Shown: positions 19,265 through 27,611, numbered from the stretch's first letter. The stretch: DNA of 64,000 bases from Winogradskyella aurantiaca (GCF_003362725.1 NZ_QKTV01000001.1:186001-250000), one strand, 5' to 3'. Notes: a model not told the origin generated them from the letters alone. Made by a program: numbers and translations.

Positions 19265-20098
19265 ATGAGAAAGCTTACCTTTTTACTGTTATGCTTTTTT
19301 CAATTGGCCCTATCCCAAAAAGAGGTCAGACACGAGGTATACTTTGAAACCGACAAGTACAATATTCCCGAAACTGAGAAGAATCGCCTTTTATTATTTC
19401 TTGCCGAAATAGATACCATAGATATTCAGCGTATTGAAATTTATGGGTTCACAGATGATCGTGGTAGTGATGATTATAACCTCGTTCTTTCCAGCCAAAG
19501 AGCACAATCTATTAAAGATGTCTTCTCTAATAATGAGTTGGACGAATCGTTAATTTCCAATGTCGATGGAAAAGGTGAAATTCTTCTAAAAATTGTCAAA
19601 GAAACCGATGTACAAAAAATCAGAGGTCTTAATAGAAAAGTAGAGATCATTGTTTACCCTTATGATCCACCTAGAGAACGACCTGAAAAAGTACCTGAAA
19701 ACGCTAAAGAGCGATTAGCAGGAGACTTAAAAGTTGGTGATAAAATTCTATTAGATAATTTACTTTTTGAAACTGGATACTCATACTTAGTACCTACCTC
19801 AAGACAGGTCCTTGATGATATTGCCGAAATTCTAAAAGAACGAACTGATATTTACTTCACCATTGAAGGGCATGTCTGCTGTACTTATGGAGAACGGGAT
19901 GCTATTGATCGTAAAACCAAAAAAAGAAACTTATCTGTCGCTAGAGCGAAATTTGTCTATGACTATCTTCTTGAAGCAGGTGTTAGTCGATTACGAATGA
20001 AATACGTTGGACAAAGACGTAAGTTTCCACTAGGGGGCGAACCAGAATTTGATCGTAGAGTTGAAATATTAGTGACTGGAATCGGGAAATCAGACTAA
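19265..20098 (+). CDS. Secreted protein with two tandem OmpA C-terminal domains
   Basis: 277 residues with a signal peptide (KLTFLLLCFFQLALSQ). Residues about 25-125 form one OmpA-like domain ('EVYFETDKYNIPETEKNRL', 'IEIYGFTDDRGSDDYN', 'LSSQRAQSI'). Residues about 165-275 form a second ('ILLDNLLFETGYSYLVPTS', 'TIEGHVCCTYGERDA', 'LSVARAKFVYDYLLEAGV', 'DRRVEILV'). Each domain keeps the Asp/Arg region that binds diaminopimelate in peptidoglycan. There is no barrel and no lipobox, so it is probably periplasmic and may tie cell-wall strands together. It abuts the convergent GNAT gene with no spacer. Confidence 0.85.
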   Translation: MRKLTFLLLCFFQLALSQKEVRHEVYFETDKYNIPETEKNRLLLFLAEIDTIDIQRIEIYGFTDDRGSDDYNLVLSSQRAQSIKDVFSNNELDESLISNVDGKGEILLKIVKETDVQKIRGLNRKVEIIVYPYDPPRERPEKVPENAKERLAGDLKVGDKILLDNLLFETGYSYLVPTSRQVLDDIAEILKERTDIYFTIEGHVCCTYGERDAIDRKTKKRNLSVARAKFVYDYLLEAGVSRLRMKYVGQRRKFPLGGEPEFDRRVEILVTGIGKSD

Positions 20099-20545
20099 CT
20101 AGTTTCGTATCATATTAATATGAGGAATACCGTCTTCAAGGTACCCCTCTCCTACTTCTTTAAATCCTAGATTATTATAAAATTTCTTCAAATAAGTTTG
20201 AGCTGATATTCGTATTTCAAACTTCTTTAAGACATCATTTATGAACGTAATTGATGCGTTCATAATATCATAACCTGCCCCTGAACCTCGTGCTTTTTCC
20301 CTGACCACAACACGTCCGATACTAGATTCATTAAAGTAATCACCAGGCTTAAACAGTCTTGTGTACGCAACAAGTTTATTATTATCATATCCTAAAACAT
20401 GAACTGCTTTTTGATCTTTACTATCTATATCCTGATATACACAATCTTGTTCTACCACAAACACCTCGGATCGTAAACGCAATAATTCATATAACTCGTT
20501 TATAGAAAGCTCATCAAAGTATTTTATTCTAATAGATAACATCAT
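20099..20545 (-). CDS. GNAT-family N-acetyltransferase (ElaA-like)
   Basis: 148 residues. The start resembles ElaA ('LYELLRLRSEVFVVEQDCVYQDID'). The acetyl-CoA pyrophosphate loop is 'RVVVREKARGSGAGYDIM' and the C-terminal strand '...YNNLGFKEVGEGYLEDGIPHI' is typical of the family. Substrate unknown. Translation starts at ATG 20545 or 20542; the former overlaps the upstream CDF stop in a TAATG, so the two genes are coupled. Confidence 0.88.
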   Translation of the reverse strand: MMLSIRIKYFDELSINELYELLRLRSEVFVVEQDCVYQDIDSKDQKAVHVLGYDNNKLVAYTRLFKPGDYFNESSIGRVVVREKARGSGAGYDIMNASITFINDVLKKFEIRISAQTYLKKFYNNLGFKEVGEGYLEDGIPHINMIRN

Positions 20546-21456
20546 TAATCTTGTACTATAACTTGTTTAGAATCACATTTCCCAAATTCTGGTTGAATGG
20601 TAACATGGTTAATGTCATACTTCTCATGCATTAGTTCTTCTATTTGTTCTAATAACGATTCGAAGGTAGAAATCTTAATATCTTCATTAAAGTCGATATG
20701 TGCTTCTAGATGCACTTCATCTTCATTGAGTTGCCATACATGCAAGTGATGCACGTTTTGTACATTGGGAAATTGTTGCATATCCTTTACAATCTCAGGA
20801 ACTGGAATACCCTCAGGAGTAAACAGCATTAATACCTTAGTGGAACTAATTAATAGATTATACCCCATTACAATAAGATAAATTGCAATAGCAAGTGTAA
20901 GAAGACTGTCCACCCAAAATACTTGATAATACTTCATTAGTACGCCTCCTACTAACACCGCTACACTAGCCATTAAATCGGTTAGTAAATGCAAATAGGC
21001 AGATTTTAGATTCATATTATCTTTAGAATTAGATCTAAGTAATAAGACACTAAATCCATTTCCTAAGATAGCAATAACGGATAACCAAATAACCAGATTA
21101 GATTCTACTTCTTGCGGATTTTGAAACCTTTTAAACGCTTCAATAATTAATAGAACAGCGATAACTATTAAGGAAGCAGCATTGATAAAGGCGGCTAAGA
21201 TCTCTGAGCGTTTATAACCAAAGGTACGCTCATACGAAGCTTTCTTTTTCACCAGCTTATTCGCAATAAAACTAATGATCAAGGATAGAACATCCGTGAA
21301 ATTATGCAAGGCATCACTTAAAAGGGCTAAACTTCCAGAAACGATACCTCCAATTACTTGAGATAGGGTAATGGCAATATTAAGGAAGATAGAAATAAGT
21401 AAATTTCTACCATTTAATTCATTCGGGTGATGATGATGATGATGTGAATGCCCCAA
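20545..21456 (-). CDS. Cation diffusion facilitator (CzcD/ZitB-like) metal exporter
   Basis: 303 residues with six transmembrane helices in the first 200. The metal site motif appears in TM2 ('LLSDALHNFTDVLSLIISF', the HxxxD pattern) and TM5 ('LLTDLMASVAVLVGG', also HxxxD). The C-terminal cytoplasmic domain has the HLHVWQL motif. The family exports Zn2+, Cd2+ or Co2+ in exchange for protons. The N-terminus is MGHSHHHHHHPNELNG, a natural run of six histidines likely to bind metal. The frame has no ATG near the start; a TTG at 21456 is the best start. It precedes the GNAT gene with a one-base overlap. Confidence 0.9.
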   Translation of the reverse strand: MGHSHHHHHHPNELNGRNLLISIFLNIAITLSQVIGGIVSGSLALLSDALHNFTDVLSLIISFIANKLVKKKASYERTFGYKRSEILAAFINAASLIVIAVLLIIEAFKRFQNPQEVESNLVIWLSVIAILGNGFSVLLLRSNSKDNMNLKSAYLHLLTDLMASVAVLVGGVLMKYYQVFWVDSLLTLAIAIYLIVMGYNLLISSTKVLMLFTPEGIPVPEIVKDMQQFPNVQNVHHLHVWQLNEDEVHLEAHIDFNEDIKISTFESLLEQIEELMHEKYDINHVTIQPEFGKCDSKQVIVQD

Positions 21457-21497
21457 TTTTAATCTTTAACATGATAAAAGCAGGCATAAATACCGCT

Positions 21498-21932
21498 TTA
21501 ACAACTTAAAGGTATCTTATTTACACGATTTTGATGCCTTCCACCTTCAAATTCTGTATTTAAAAATGTGTCAACCATTTTAAGTGCTTGTGGTATAGCC
21601 GTATATCTGGCAGGAATACAGATAATATTCGCATTGTTGTGCTGACGGGTTAATGCTGTTATTTCATTCATCCAACAAATACCAGCCCTTACATTTTGGT
21701 ACTTATTAGCCGTCATGGCTACTCCATTAGCACTGCCACAAATAAGAATTCCAAAATCCACCTTCCCTGAATCAACATCCTTAGCCACAGGGTGTACAAA
21801 ATCAGGGTAATCTACAGAATCAAAGGTATCAGTTCCATAATTAGTTACGGTAATACCTTTTGCTTCAAGATGTTTTACAATAGCAGCTTTATACTCAGGA
21901 CCAGCATGGTCGTTTCCAATGGATATTGTCAT
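21498..21932 (-). CDS. rpiB: Ribose-5-phosphate isomerase B
   Basis: 144 residues, usual for the RpiB/LacAB family. 'SIGNDHAGPEYKAAIVKHL' at the start holds the substrate-binding Asp-His. 'GILICGSANGVAMTANK' holds the phosphate loop, with Cys as catalytic base. 'GICWMNEITALTRQHNNANI' and the C-terminal 'GGRHQNRVNKI' complete the signature. It interconverts ribose 5-phosphate and ribulose 5-phosphate in the pentose phosphate pathway. It is first in the minus-strand run rpiB-CDF-GNAT, with 41 bases to the CDF start, and is divergent from rnr across the large A+T-rich gap. Confidence 0.95.
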   Translation of the reverse strand: MTISIGNDHAGPEYKAAIVKHLEAKGITVTNYGTDTFDSVDYPDFVHPVAKDVDSGKVDFGILICGSANGVAMTANKYQNVRAGICWMNEITALTRQHNNANIICIPARYTAIPQALKMVDTFLNTEFEGGRHQNRVNKIPLSC

Positions 21933-21956
21933 TTGTAATCGTATTTTTTAATGAAG

Positions 21957-21964
21957 CAAAATTA
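21957..21964 (-). promoter_or_regulatory. Putative -7 box of rpiB
   Basis: TAATTTTG read on the minus strand matches TAnnTTTG, 24 bases before the rpiB ATG. No convincing -33 box was found. Confidence 0.4.
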
Positions 21965-22480
21965 CGAATTAGTTAGCGGAGGTTAACAGCATCTTTAATA
22001 TGTTGTTAATAGATGTTCAAAACTTATCACAACAAAAGTTTTGATTTCAGTTAAATAATTACATATGCGAATTGGAAACAAAAATCAAAATAATAAGTCT
22101 ACTATTTTCATGAAAGATATCAGCATAAAAAATGAAGAAATCAACAGCAATTTTAAAAATTCAATATCAACTTCTATTCAAAAAAATTAATGTCAACAAC
22201 TGTTAATTAAAAAATTGAAACGCTTGAAAATGAAGGACTACTAAAGTTAAGTTAATGTTAACAACACATTGACAAACTGTAAACCTTTTAAAATCAAAAT
22301 TTATTAAACAAAAGTTTTAAGCCCTATTAACAAGCTATCATAATAGACAGTTTTAATTTTAAAAAAGAAAAAAGAATATTAATATATAATTCTATAGTTG
22401 ATAAACTTTTCTTCGGTTTAATAACGTAGTTTTGTTAGGGTTAAGAGTATCTGACTTTTACGTTATATTTTATCTTTAAA
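21965..22480. other. Gene-free, very A+T-rich tract between rpiB and rnr
   Basis: About 515 bases with no supportable gene; the longest ATG frame here is a 26-codon frame at 22110-22190. Long A and T runs dominate. The words TTAAC/GTTAA recur: GTTAACA at about 21973, GTTAATAG at about 22005, TGTTAATT at about 22200, TGTTAACA at about 22255 and CTATTAACA at about 22324. TGTTAATAG and CTATTAACA are reverse complements about 320 bases apart. No exact TTATCCACA DnaA box was found. The rnr promoter lies at its right end. Confidence 0.6.
22427..22434 (+). promoter_or_regulatory. Putative -7 box of rnr
   Basis: TAGTTTTG matches TAnnTTTG, 48 bases before the rnr ATG. The upstream -33 region is T-rich but gives no clear TTTG at the right distance. 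Confidence 0.4.
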
Positions 22481-22482
22481 AG

Positions 22483-24702
22483 ATGCCCAGAAAAAAGAAA
22501 CGAAATTCAAGAAACAGAATTTCAAATCTCAGTAACACCATTCTTTCCATTTTAAAAAAAGACCGAAACAAGTCTTTTAATTATAAACAAATTGCCGCTA
22601 TTCTTGGTGTTAATGATGCTAGTAGCCGTAATCAAATTATCAAGAAGCTTCAACAGTTAAAAATTAAAGGTGAGATAAGAGAAGTCGAGCGCGGACGTTT
22701 TAAAGTCATTTCTAATACTGTTTACCACAAGGGAATACTCGATTTATCTGCCACAGGATCTGGGTACATTATTTCAGACGAATTTAAGGAGGACGTGTTT
22801 ATTGCATCCAATAACATTAATCGCGGATTGGACGGGGATGAGGTAGAGTTTTATGCTTATAAACGACGAAAAAATGGGAGAATCGAAGGTGAAATTACCC
22901 AGGTATTAAAGCGTGCAAAAACGGAATATGTTGGAACAATCCAACTTTTAAAAAAATATGCTTTTGTAATACCTGATAGCCGGAATATGTACAAGGATAT
23001 TTTTGTTCCTATCAATAAAATTAAAGATGCAGAGGAGGGTGATAAGGTTCTTGTTGAACTTAACGATTGGCCGGAAGATGCCGATTCTCCTTATGGTAAA
23101 GTATTAAAGGTACTTGGTAAACCAGGTGAACACAGCACTGAAATCCATAGTATTTTAGCTGATTATGGATTGCCTTATGAATTTCCGCATGAAGTTGAAC
23201 AGTATGCAGATAGTTTAGATACTTTAATAAAAGAAGAAGAGGTTGCGAAGCGCCGGGATATGCGGTCTGACCTTACTTTTACTATAGATCCTAAGGATGC
23301 TAAGGATTTTGATGATGCCTTATCCTTTAAAAAACTAGGTAAAAACCTCTTTGAAATTGGAATTCACATTGCTGATGTTTCACATTACGTAAAGCCTAAT
23401 ACAGTTTTAGATGATGAAGCTTATGAGAGAGCCACTTCGGTGTATTTAGTGGATCGAGTGGTACCTATGCTACCTGAAGTTTTATCTAATAATGCTTGTT
23501 CATTACGTCCTAAAGAAGATAAATATACCTTCTCAGCTGTGTTTCAAATGAATTCAAAAGCAGAGCTTAAGAACCAATGGTTTGGAAGGACTGCCACACA
23601 TTCTGATGCTCGATTTGCTTATGAAGAAGCACAAGCAATTATCGAGGCAAATCCTATATTTAGCCTTTCTAATACTGAATCAGATTCAAATCCAATACAG
23701 ACCAACATACCAAAAGAAGTATCACTTACAGGAAAATCATATGACACCGCTACTGAAATAGCAGAGGCTATTATGGTTTTAGACCGTTTGGCTAAAAAAA
23801 TGCGTTTGCAACGCATGCATTCAGGGGCTATTTCTTTTGATAAGGTAGAGGTCAAATTTAATTTAGACAACGAGGCCAATCCAATTGGGGTGTTTTTTAA
23901 AACGAGTAAGGACGCAAACAAGCTAATTGAAGAATTTATGCTTTTAGCTAATAAAAAGGTGGCTGAGTATATTGGAAAGCAAAGTCCTAAAAAAACCTTT
24001 GTCTATCGCGTTCATGATGAACCAGACGAAGCTAAGTTGTATCAACTTCAGAATGTTGTAGGTCGTTTTGGTTATCAACTTAATTTTAGTAATCGGAAGA
24101 ATATTTCGGCGTCATTGAACAACCTCTTAAAAGAAGTGGTTGGAAAGAAAGAACAAAACTTGGTAGATACTTTGACCATACGTTCTATGAGTAAGGCAGA
24201 ATATACAACTCAAAACATTGGTCATTACGGTTTGGCATTTGACTATTATTCGCATTTTACGTCGCCGATAAGACGCTATCCAGATGTTATGGCACACCGC
24301 TTGTTACAGCATTATTTAGATAATGGCTCCTCCCCTAACGCTGAGGTTTATGAAGAAAAATGCAAACATTCCAGTAACATGGAATATTTAGCCACTAAAG
24401 CAGAACGCGATTCTATAAAGTACATGCAGATTCGTTTTATGCAGGATCATTTGGATGAAGAATTTAAAGGGGTTATTTCTGGCGTGACCGATTGGGGAAT
24501 TTATGTTGAGATTATATCAAACAAATGTGAAGGCATGGTAAGTGTACGAGATATGACTGATGATCGTTATGATTTTGATGAAGAACAATATGCCCTGGTT
24601 GGTAGATCATCAGGAAAAGTGTATCAGCTTGGAGAAGAAGTGATGGTGAAGGTTAAAAACACCGACTTAATTAAGAAACATCTGGATTTTTATTTAATTT
24701 AA
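22483..24702 (+). CDS. rnr: Ribonuclease R (RNB-domain 3'-5' exoribonuclease)
   Basis: 739 residues. The order is: a basic N-terminus (MPRKKKRNSRNR), a winged-helix-like segment (about 20-70), cold-shock OB domains (about 80-230), and the catalytic RNB domain from about 255. The RNB signature is 'TFTIDPKDAKDFDDALSF', with the metal-binding aspartates. 'HFTSPIRRYPDVMAHR' is the conserved C-terminal RNB motif. An S1 domain ends the protein ('FKGVISGVTDWGIYVEI'). It degrades structured RNA in the cytoplasm. Its promoter lies in the A+T-rich gap and a head GIN gene follows after 30 bases. Confidence 0.97.
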   Translation: MPRKKKRNSRNRISNLSNTILSILKKDRNKSFNYKQIAAILGVNDASSRNQIIKKLQQLKIKGEIREVERGRFKVISNTVYHKGILDLSATGSGYIISDEFKEDVFIASNNINRGLDGDEVEFYAYKRRKNGRIEGEITQVLKRAKTEYVGTIQLLKKYAFVIPDSRNMYKDIFVPINKIKDAEEGDKVLVELNDWPEDADSPYGKVLKVLGKPGEHSTEIHSILADYGLPYEFPHEVEQYADSLDTLIKEEEVAKRRDMRSDLTFTIDPKDAKDFDDALSFKKLGKNLFEIGIHIADVSHYVKPNTVLDDEAYERATSVYLVDRVVPMLPEVLSNNACSLRPKEDKYTFSAVFQMNSKAELKNQWFGRTATHSDARFAYEEAQAIIEANPIFSLSNTESDSNPIQTNIPKEVSLTGKSYDTATEIAEAIMVLDRLAKKMRLQRMHSGAISFDKVEVKFNLDNEANPIGVFFKTSKDANKLIEEFMLLANKKVAEYIGKQSPKKTFVYRVHDEPDEAKLYQLQNVVGRFGYQLNFSNRKNISASLNNLLKEVVGKKEQNLVDTLTIRSMSKAEYTTQNIGHYGLAFDYYSHFTSPIRRYPDVMAHRLLQHYLDNGSSPNAEVYEEKCKHSSNMEYLATKAERDSIKYMQIRFMQDHLDEEFKGVISGVTDWGIYVEIISNKCEGMVSVRDMTDDRYDFDEEQYALVGRSSGKVYQLGEEVMVKVKNTDLIKKHLDFYLI

Positions 24703-24732
24703 AAAGCATAAATCATTAATCGAAAATAAATT

Positions 24733-25407
24733 ATGAAACAAATTATCTATTATCTGCTGGTTGTGGTAACTGTTACGGTTCAGGGACAAAGCACTATTGA
24801 AAAATCCCTTGGAGATTTTAGCACCTTAAAAGTGTACGATTTAATTAATGTTGCAATGATTAAATCCGATGAGAATAAGGCAGTTATTAAGGGTAGTGAC
24901 AAAGAAGAAGTGGAATTTGTTAATAGGAATGGTAAACTAAAAATTAGAATGGATCCTGAGCACGCATTTAATGGTGATGGTGTTGATATAACACTTTACT
25001 TCAAATCTGTTGACGTTGTTGACGCTAACGAGGGTGCTAGAGTAAAAATTAAACAAGCTATTAAACAATATGAGATAGATTTAAAAACCCAGGAAGGTGC
25101 CTATATAGAGGCCGAGCTTGATGTTACTTACGCTAATATTAGAGCGGTTACTGGGGGTATTGTACATACGACAGGTACAGCAAAAAACCAGGATGTTTCC
25201 GTTTATACAGGTGGTATTTATGAAGGTGAACAGATGTCATCAGAATTTAGCGAAGTCAGTATTCAAGCAGGGGGAGAGGTCTCTGTTAATTGTTCTGATC
25301 GTTTAGAGATTAAAATAAAGGCTGGTGGTGATGTTTATATATACGGAAACCCTAAAATGGTGGATGAAAAAAGAGTTTTTGGAGGCCGTGTAAAACGTGT
25401 GGATTAA
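24733..25407 (+). CDS. Head GIN-domain (DUF2807) secreted protein
   Basis: 224 residues with a signal peptide (IIYYLLVVVTVTVQGQ). The remainder is a single-stranded beta-helix-like repeat: alternating short strands with G, T and charged residues ('VDVVDANEGARVKIKQAIK', 'YIEAELDVTYANIRAVTGG', 'VSIQAGGEVSVNCSD', 'IKAGGDVYIYGNP'). This matches the DUF2807 putative auto-transporter adhesin/head GIN family, abundant in Bacteroidota. Function is unknown; the location is probably periplasm or cell surface. It follows rnr by 30 bases on the same strand. Confidence 0.85.
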   Translation: MKQIIYYLLVVVTVTVQGQSTIEKSLGDFSTLKVYDLINVAMIKSDENKAVIKGSDKEEVEFVNRNGKLKIRMDPEHAFNGDGVDITLYFKSVDVVDANEGARVKIKQAIKQYEIDLKTQEGAYIEAELDVTYANIRAVTGGIVHTTGTAKNQDVSVYTGGIYEGEQMSSEFSEVSIQAGGEVSVNCSDRLEIKIKAGGDVYIYGNPKMVDEKRVFGGRVKRVD

Positions 25408-25421
25408 GTAGTCTCTTTTAT

Positions 25422-25429
25422 TATTTTTG
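25422..25429 (+). promoter_or_regulatory. Putative -7 box before the LysE-family gene
   Basis: TATTTTTG matches TAnnTTTG, 16 bases before the TTG start codon, so the leader would be very short. No clear upstream box. Confidence 0.3.
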
Positions 25430-25445
25430 TGACAAACCCCATGCT

Positions 25446-26126
25446 TTGTTATTAGACGATATATTAGCGGCCATTCCATTTGGTATTTTACTAGCGTTTA
25501 CGATAGGCCCAGTATTTTTTGTCTTATTGGAAACTAGTGCCACCAAAGGTTTTGCTAGCGCTGTCATTTTTGATCTTGGCGTGGTTCTAGCAGATATAGT
25601 ATTTATTTTTCTAGCCTTTTTCAGCACTAATAAACTACTTGAAAAGATAAAGGACGATCCCAATTTTCTGGTGTTTGGCGGTGTTTTATTAATTGTTTAC
25701 GGGTTAATTTCTTTTATTAAAACATCCAAATCTTTCAGATCCATTGTAAGAGATTATCAAAAAGTAAAAATAAAGAAGGGGTACTGGAAGCTTTTTGTCA
25801 AAGGGTTTTTACTCAATTTTATCAATATAGGTGTGCTTCTAGGCTGGTTAGGTTTTATTGTTATTGGCACTTCGATAACTTCCTCAGAAAATGGTGTTTT
25901 GGTTTTTATAAGCACGATGATTATCACCTATTTTATTACAGATTTGGTAAAAATTGCAGCGGCAAAACGCCTGAGAAACCGTTTAACTCCAAAACGTATT
26001 TTTAAGACTAAGAAAATTGTAGCCTTAGTTATTCTAGGTTTTGGCATTCTTTTGCTCTCACAGGGTCTATTTCCAGAATTATTTGAGGAAGGAAAAGAGC
26101 AAATTCAAAAAGTGCAATCCTATTAA
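25446..26126 (+). CDS. LysE-family amino-acid exporter
   Basis: 226 residues with about six hydrophobic helices. The start 'IPFGILLAFTIGPVFFVLLE' is the LysE/RhtB signature, with the conserved GP in TM1. The best start is TTG at 25446; the ATG five bases upstream is in another frame and meets a stop at once. The family exports amino acids or small metabolites across the inner membrane; the substrate is not readable. Same strand as the DUF2807 gene, 38 bases after its stop. Confidence 0.83.
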   Translation: MLLDDILAAIPFGILLAFTIGPVFFVLLETSATKGFASAVIFDLGVVLADIVFIFLAFFSTNKLLEKIKDDPNFLVFGGVLLIVYGLISFIKTSKSFRSIVRDYQKVKIKKGYWKLFVKGFLLNFINIGVLLGWLGFIVIGTSITSSENGVLVFISTMIITYFITDLVKIAAAKRLRNRLTPKRIFKTKKIVALVILGFGILLLSQGLFPELFEEGKEQIQKVQSY

Positions 26127-26228
26127 GTTGAATAACGTTAAAGATTCCACAAACATTTTTATTGGCACGTTTCTTGATGTATATTCCTACACTTAAATCA
26201 TTAGTTAACCAAGTAATCTAAAATCATC

Positions 26229-26882
26229 ATGAAAAAAACAATCATCACCACAGTAATGGCATTTCTAGTCATGTGCACTTTTGGTCAAAGCAAGAAAGAT
26301 CACTATGTCTTTCCAGAATTTAAAGAAGCTGTGGCCGTCTTTAAAGACGGTTCTGAGCAGACTGGCTATTTAAACTATAATGGGCTTACAAAAAACTTTG
26401 CTCTTTTGAAGGATGGTGAAATAAAATCTGTTTCTAAGAAGGACGCCGAAAATGTAGACATGGTCTACATCGAAAACAGAAAGTTTATCTACCGAGGCGA
26501 CCAGTTTTATGAGATTATTTTTAGAACTTCAAAAGTAGAGTTACTCGTTGAGTATAATGCCACTTTAAAAACGAATACCGAAGGCCGTAATGCCTACGGT
26601 AGTTCGTCTCAAACCACGTCGACCCAAGTTGTTTCCACCGTTGAAAATTCTAGTGTGGTTTTAAACACTGACCTACCAGAAGCTTACAGTGTTGAAATGA
26701 AACTGAATTACATCTTAACAGATAAAAAAGGCACAGAAATTTTTAAGAGTCTTAATCAAATAAAAAAACATTACGCGAAGCATAAAAAGCAATATAAAGC
26801 TTACGTAAAGGCAAAAGATGTGGACTTTTACGACCCCGCAAGCGTCGGGGCACTTATATCGTATTTGAAGTCTCTTAGCTAA
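26229..26882 (+). CDS. Hypothetical secreted protein
   Basis: 217 residues, not recognised. It starts with a signal peptide (KTIITTVMAFLVMCTFGQ). The mature part opens with 'FPEFKEAVAVFKDGSEQTGYLNYNG', resembling a small beta domain that binds or presents a 'dG....G.l.y' motif. A serine/threonine-rich linker (about 125-140) follows, then a lysine-rich helical C-terminus (KKHYAKHKKQYKAYVKAKD). It is probably periplasmic. It is the last gene before a strong terminator and has its own 102-base upstream gap. Confidence 0.7.
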   Translation: MKKTIITTVMAFLVMCTFGQSKKDHYVFPEFKEAVAVFKDGSEQTGYLNYNGLTKNFALLKDGEIKSVSKKDAENVDMVYIENRKFIYRGDQFYEIIFRTSKVELLVEYNATLKTNTEGRNAYGSSSQTTSTQVVSTVENSSVVLNTDLPEAYSVEMKLNYILTDKKGTEIFKSLNQIKKHYAKHKKQYKAYVKAKDVDFYDPASVGALISYLKSLS

Positions 26883-26884
26883 AT

Positions 26885-26918
26885 AAAAAAAGCCTCTTCA
26901 ATTCGAGAGGCTTTTTTT
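26885..26918. terminator. Bidirectional intrinsic terminator between a CDS and tRNA-Cys
   Basis: A perfect 13-bp inverted repeat, AAAAAAAGCCTCT and AGAGGCTTTTTTT, with an 8-base loop. It sits three bases after the stop of the plus-strand gene and two bases after the 3' end of the minus-strand tRNA, so it can end both transcripts. Confidence 0.93.
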
Positions 26919-26920
26919 GA

Positions 26921-26990
26921 GGCGTCTAGCGGATTCGAACCGCTGTAAAAGGTTTTGCAGACCTCTGCCTAGCCACTCGGCCAAGACGCC
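26921..26990 (-). tRNA. tRNA-Cys (anticodon GCA)
   Basis: On the minus strand the 7-bp acceptor stem is GGCGTCT/AGACGCC. The D arm is GCC...GGC. The anticodon arm has loop CTGCAAA (anticodon GCA) and a 5-bp stem with one G-T pair. The T arm is AGCGG-TTCGAAT-CCGCT. It is 70 bases long. The 3' CCA is not encoded (TCA follows), so it would be added enzymatically. The bidirectional terminator at 26885-26918 lies immediately downstream. Confidence 0.95.
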
Positions 26991-27041
26991 AATAATAGAG
27001 GGCAAATGTAAAAAAAATAACTCTAGGAAGCTATTACTATC

Positions 27042-27401
27042 CTATTTTTTGGATTGACCCATTCGCACACTAACTTGTTGCACATCTCCACCAATTGGGG
27101 GATTAATTTTGCTCACGGTGATCTTTGCTTTTCTAACCATATCACTAGCTTCAAATATGCGATTAAGAATGCGTTGAGCAACGTGTTCGAGGAGTTTTGA
27201 AGGAATGGCCATCTCCTCTTTTACAATCCGGTTGAGCAGTACATAATCAACAGTGTCAATTAAATTATCGGACTCAGCAGACCTCTTTAAATCAGCCTTA
27301 ACCGTAAGGTCTACTCTGTAATCACTTCCAATTGCGGTTTCCTCCTTAAGACATCCGTGATAGGAGTAGGTCCTTATATTTTCTAACAGTATTTCTCCCA
27401 T
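27042..27401 (-). CDS. folB: Dihydroneopterin aldolase
   Basis: 119 residues, the normal FolB size. 'ENIRTYSYHGCLKEETAIGS' matches the N-terminal active-site segment with the conserved Tyr and Glu. The conserved glutamate of 'KLLEHVAQRILNRIF' and 'KINPPIGGDVQQVSVRM' complete the tunnelling fold. It converts 7,8-dihydroneopterin to 6-hydroxymethyl-dihydropterin in folate synthesis. It starts directly after the stop of the zinc-ribbon gene, with no spacer. Confidence 0.93.
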   Translation of the reverse strand: MGEILLENIRTYSYHGCLKEETAIGSDYRVDLTVKADLKRSAESDNLIDTVDYVLLNRIVKEEMAIPSKLLEHVAQRILNRIFEASDMVRKAKITVSKINPPIGGDVQQVSVRMGQSKK

Positions 27402-27611
27402 TTAATTGGTAAATAGATCAAAGATATTACTCAGAGCACTGGTCTTAGCCTTAAAAAACTCGGTATAAGTGCAACGCTCGCATGTAATAGAGGTATATTT
27501 TTCTGTTTGTACATCAAAAATCTTGGAGAGGGTTCCTCCGGCAGCTCTCATTTGTCCTGTCTCATAGGTGCGATTGCCGCATTTTGGACACTTATAATTC
27601 AACTGATTCAT
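27402..27611 (-). CDS. Small zinc-ribbon protein (YpzJ/DUF2082-like)
   Basis: 69 residues with two CxxC knuckles: CPKC near the N-terminus and CERC near residue 46, spaced as in a zinc ribbon. 'MRAAGGTLSKIFDVQTEKYT' and 'TEFFKAKTSALSNIFDLF' are typical of the small YpzJ-type ribbon proteins predicted to bind nucleic acid. Function unknown. It is the upstream partner of folB on the minus strand and divergent from glnS. Confidence 0.8.
   Translation of the reverse strand: MNQLNYKCPKCGNRTYETGQMRAAGGTLSKIFDVQTEKYTSITCERCTYTEFFKAKTSALSNIFDLFTN

Noticed and set aside
22110-22190. A 26-codon frame (MKDISIKNEEINSNFKNSIS...) in the rpiB-rnr gap
   Set aside because: Short, in an A+T-rich tract where such frames arise by chance, with no promoter or family resemblance.
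21965-22480. A firm call of oriC
   Set aside because: No exact DnaA box, dnaA is not adjacent, and a hand count of strand skew in a few genes was inconsistent. Reported only as a candidate.
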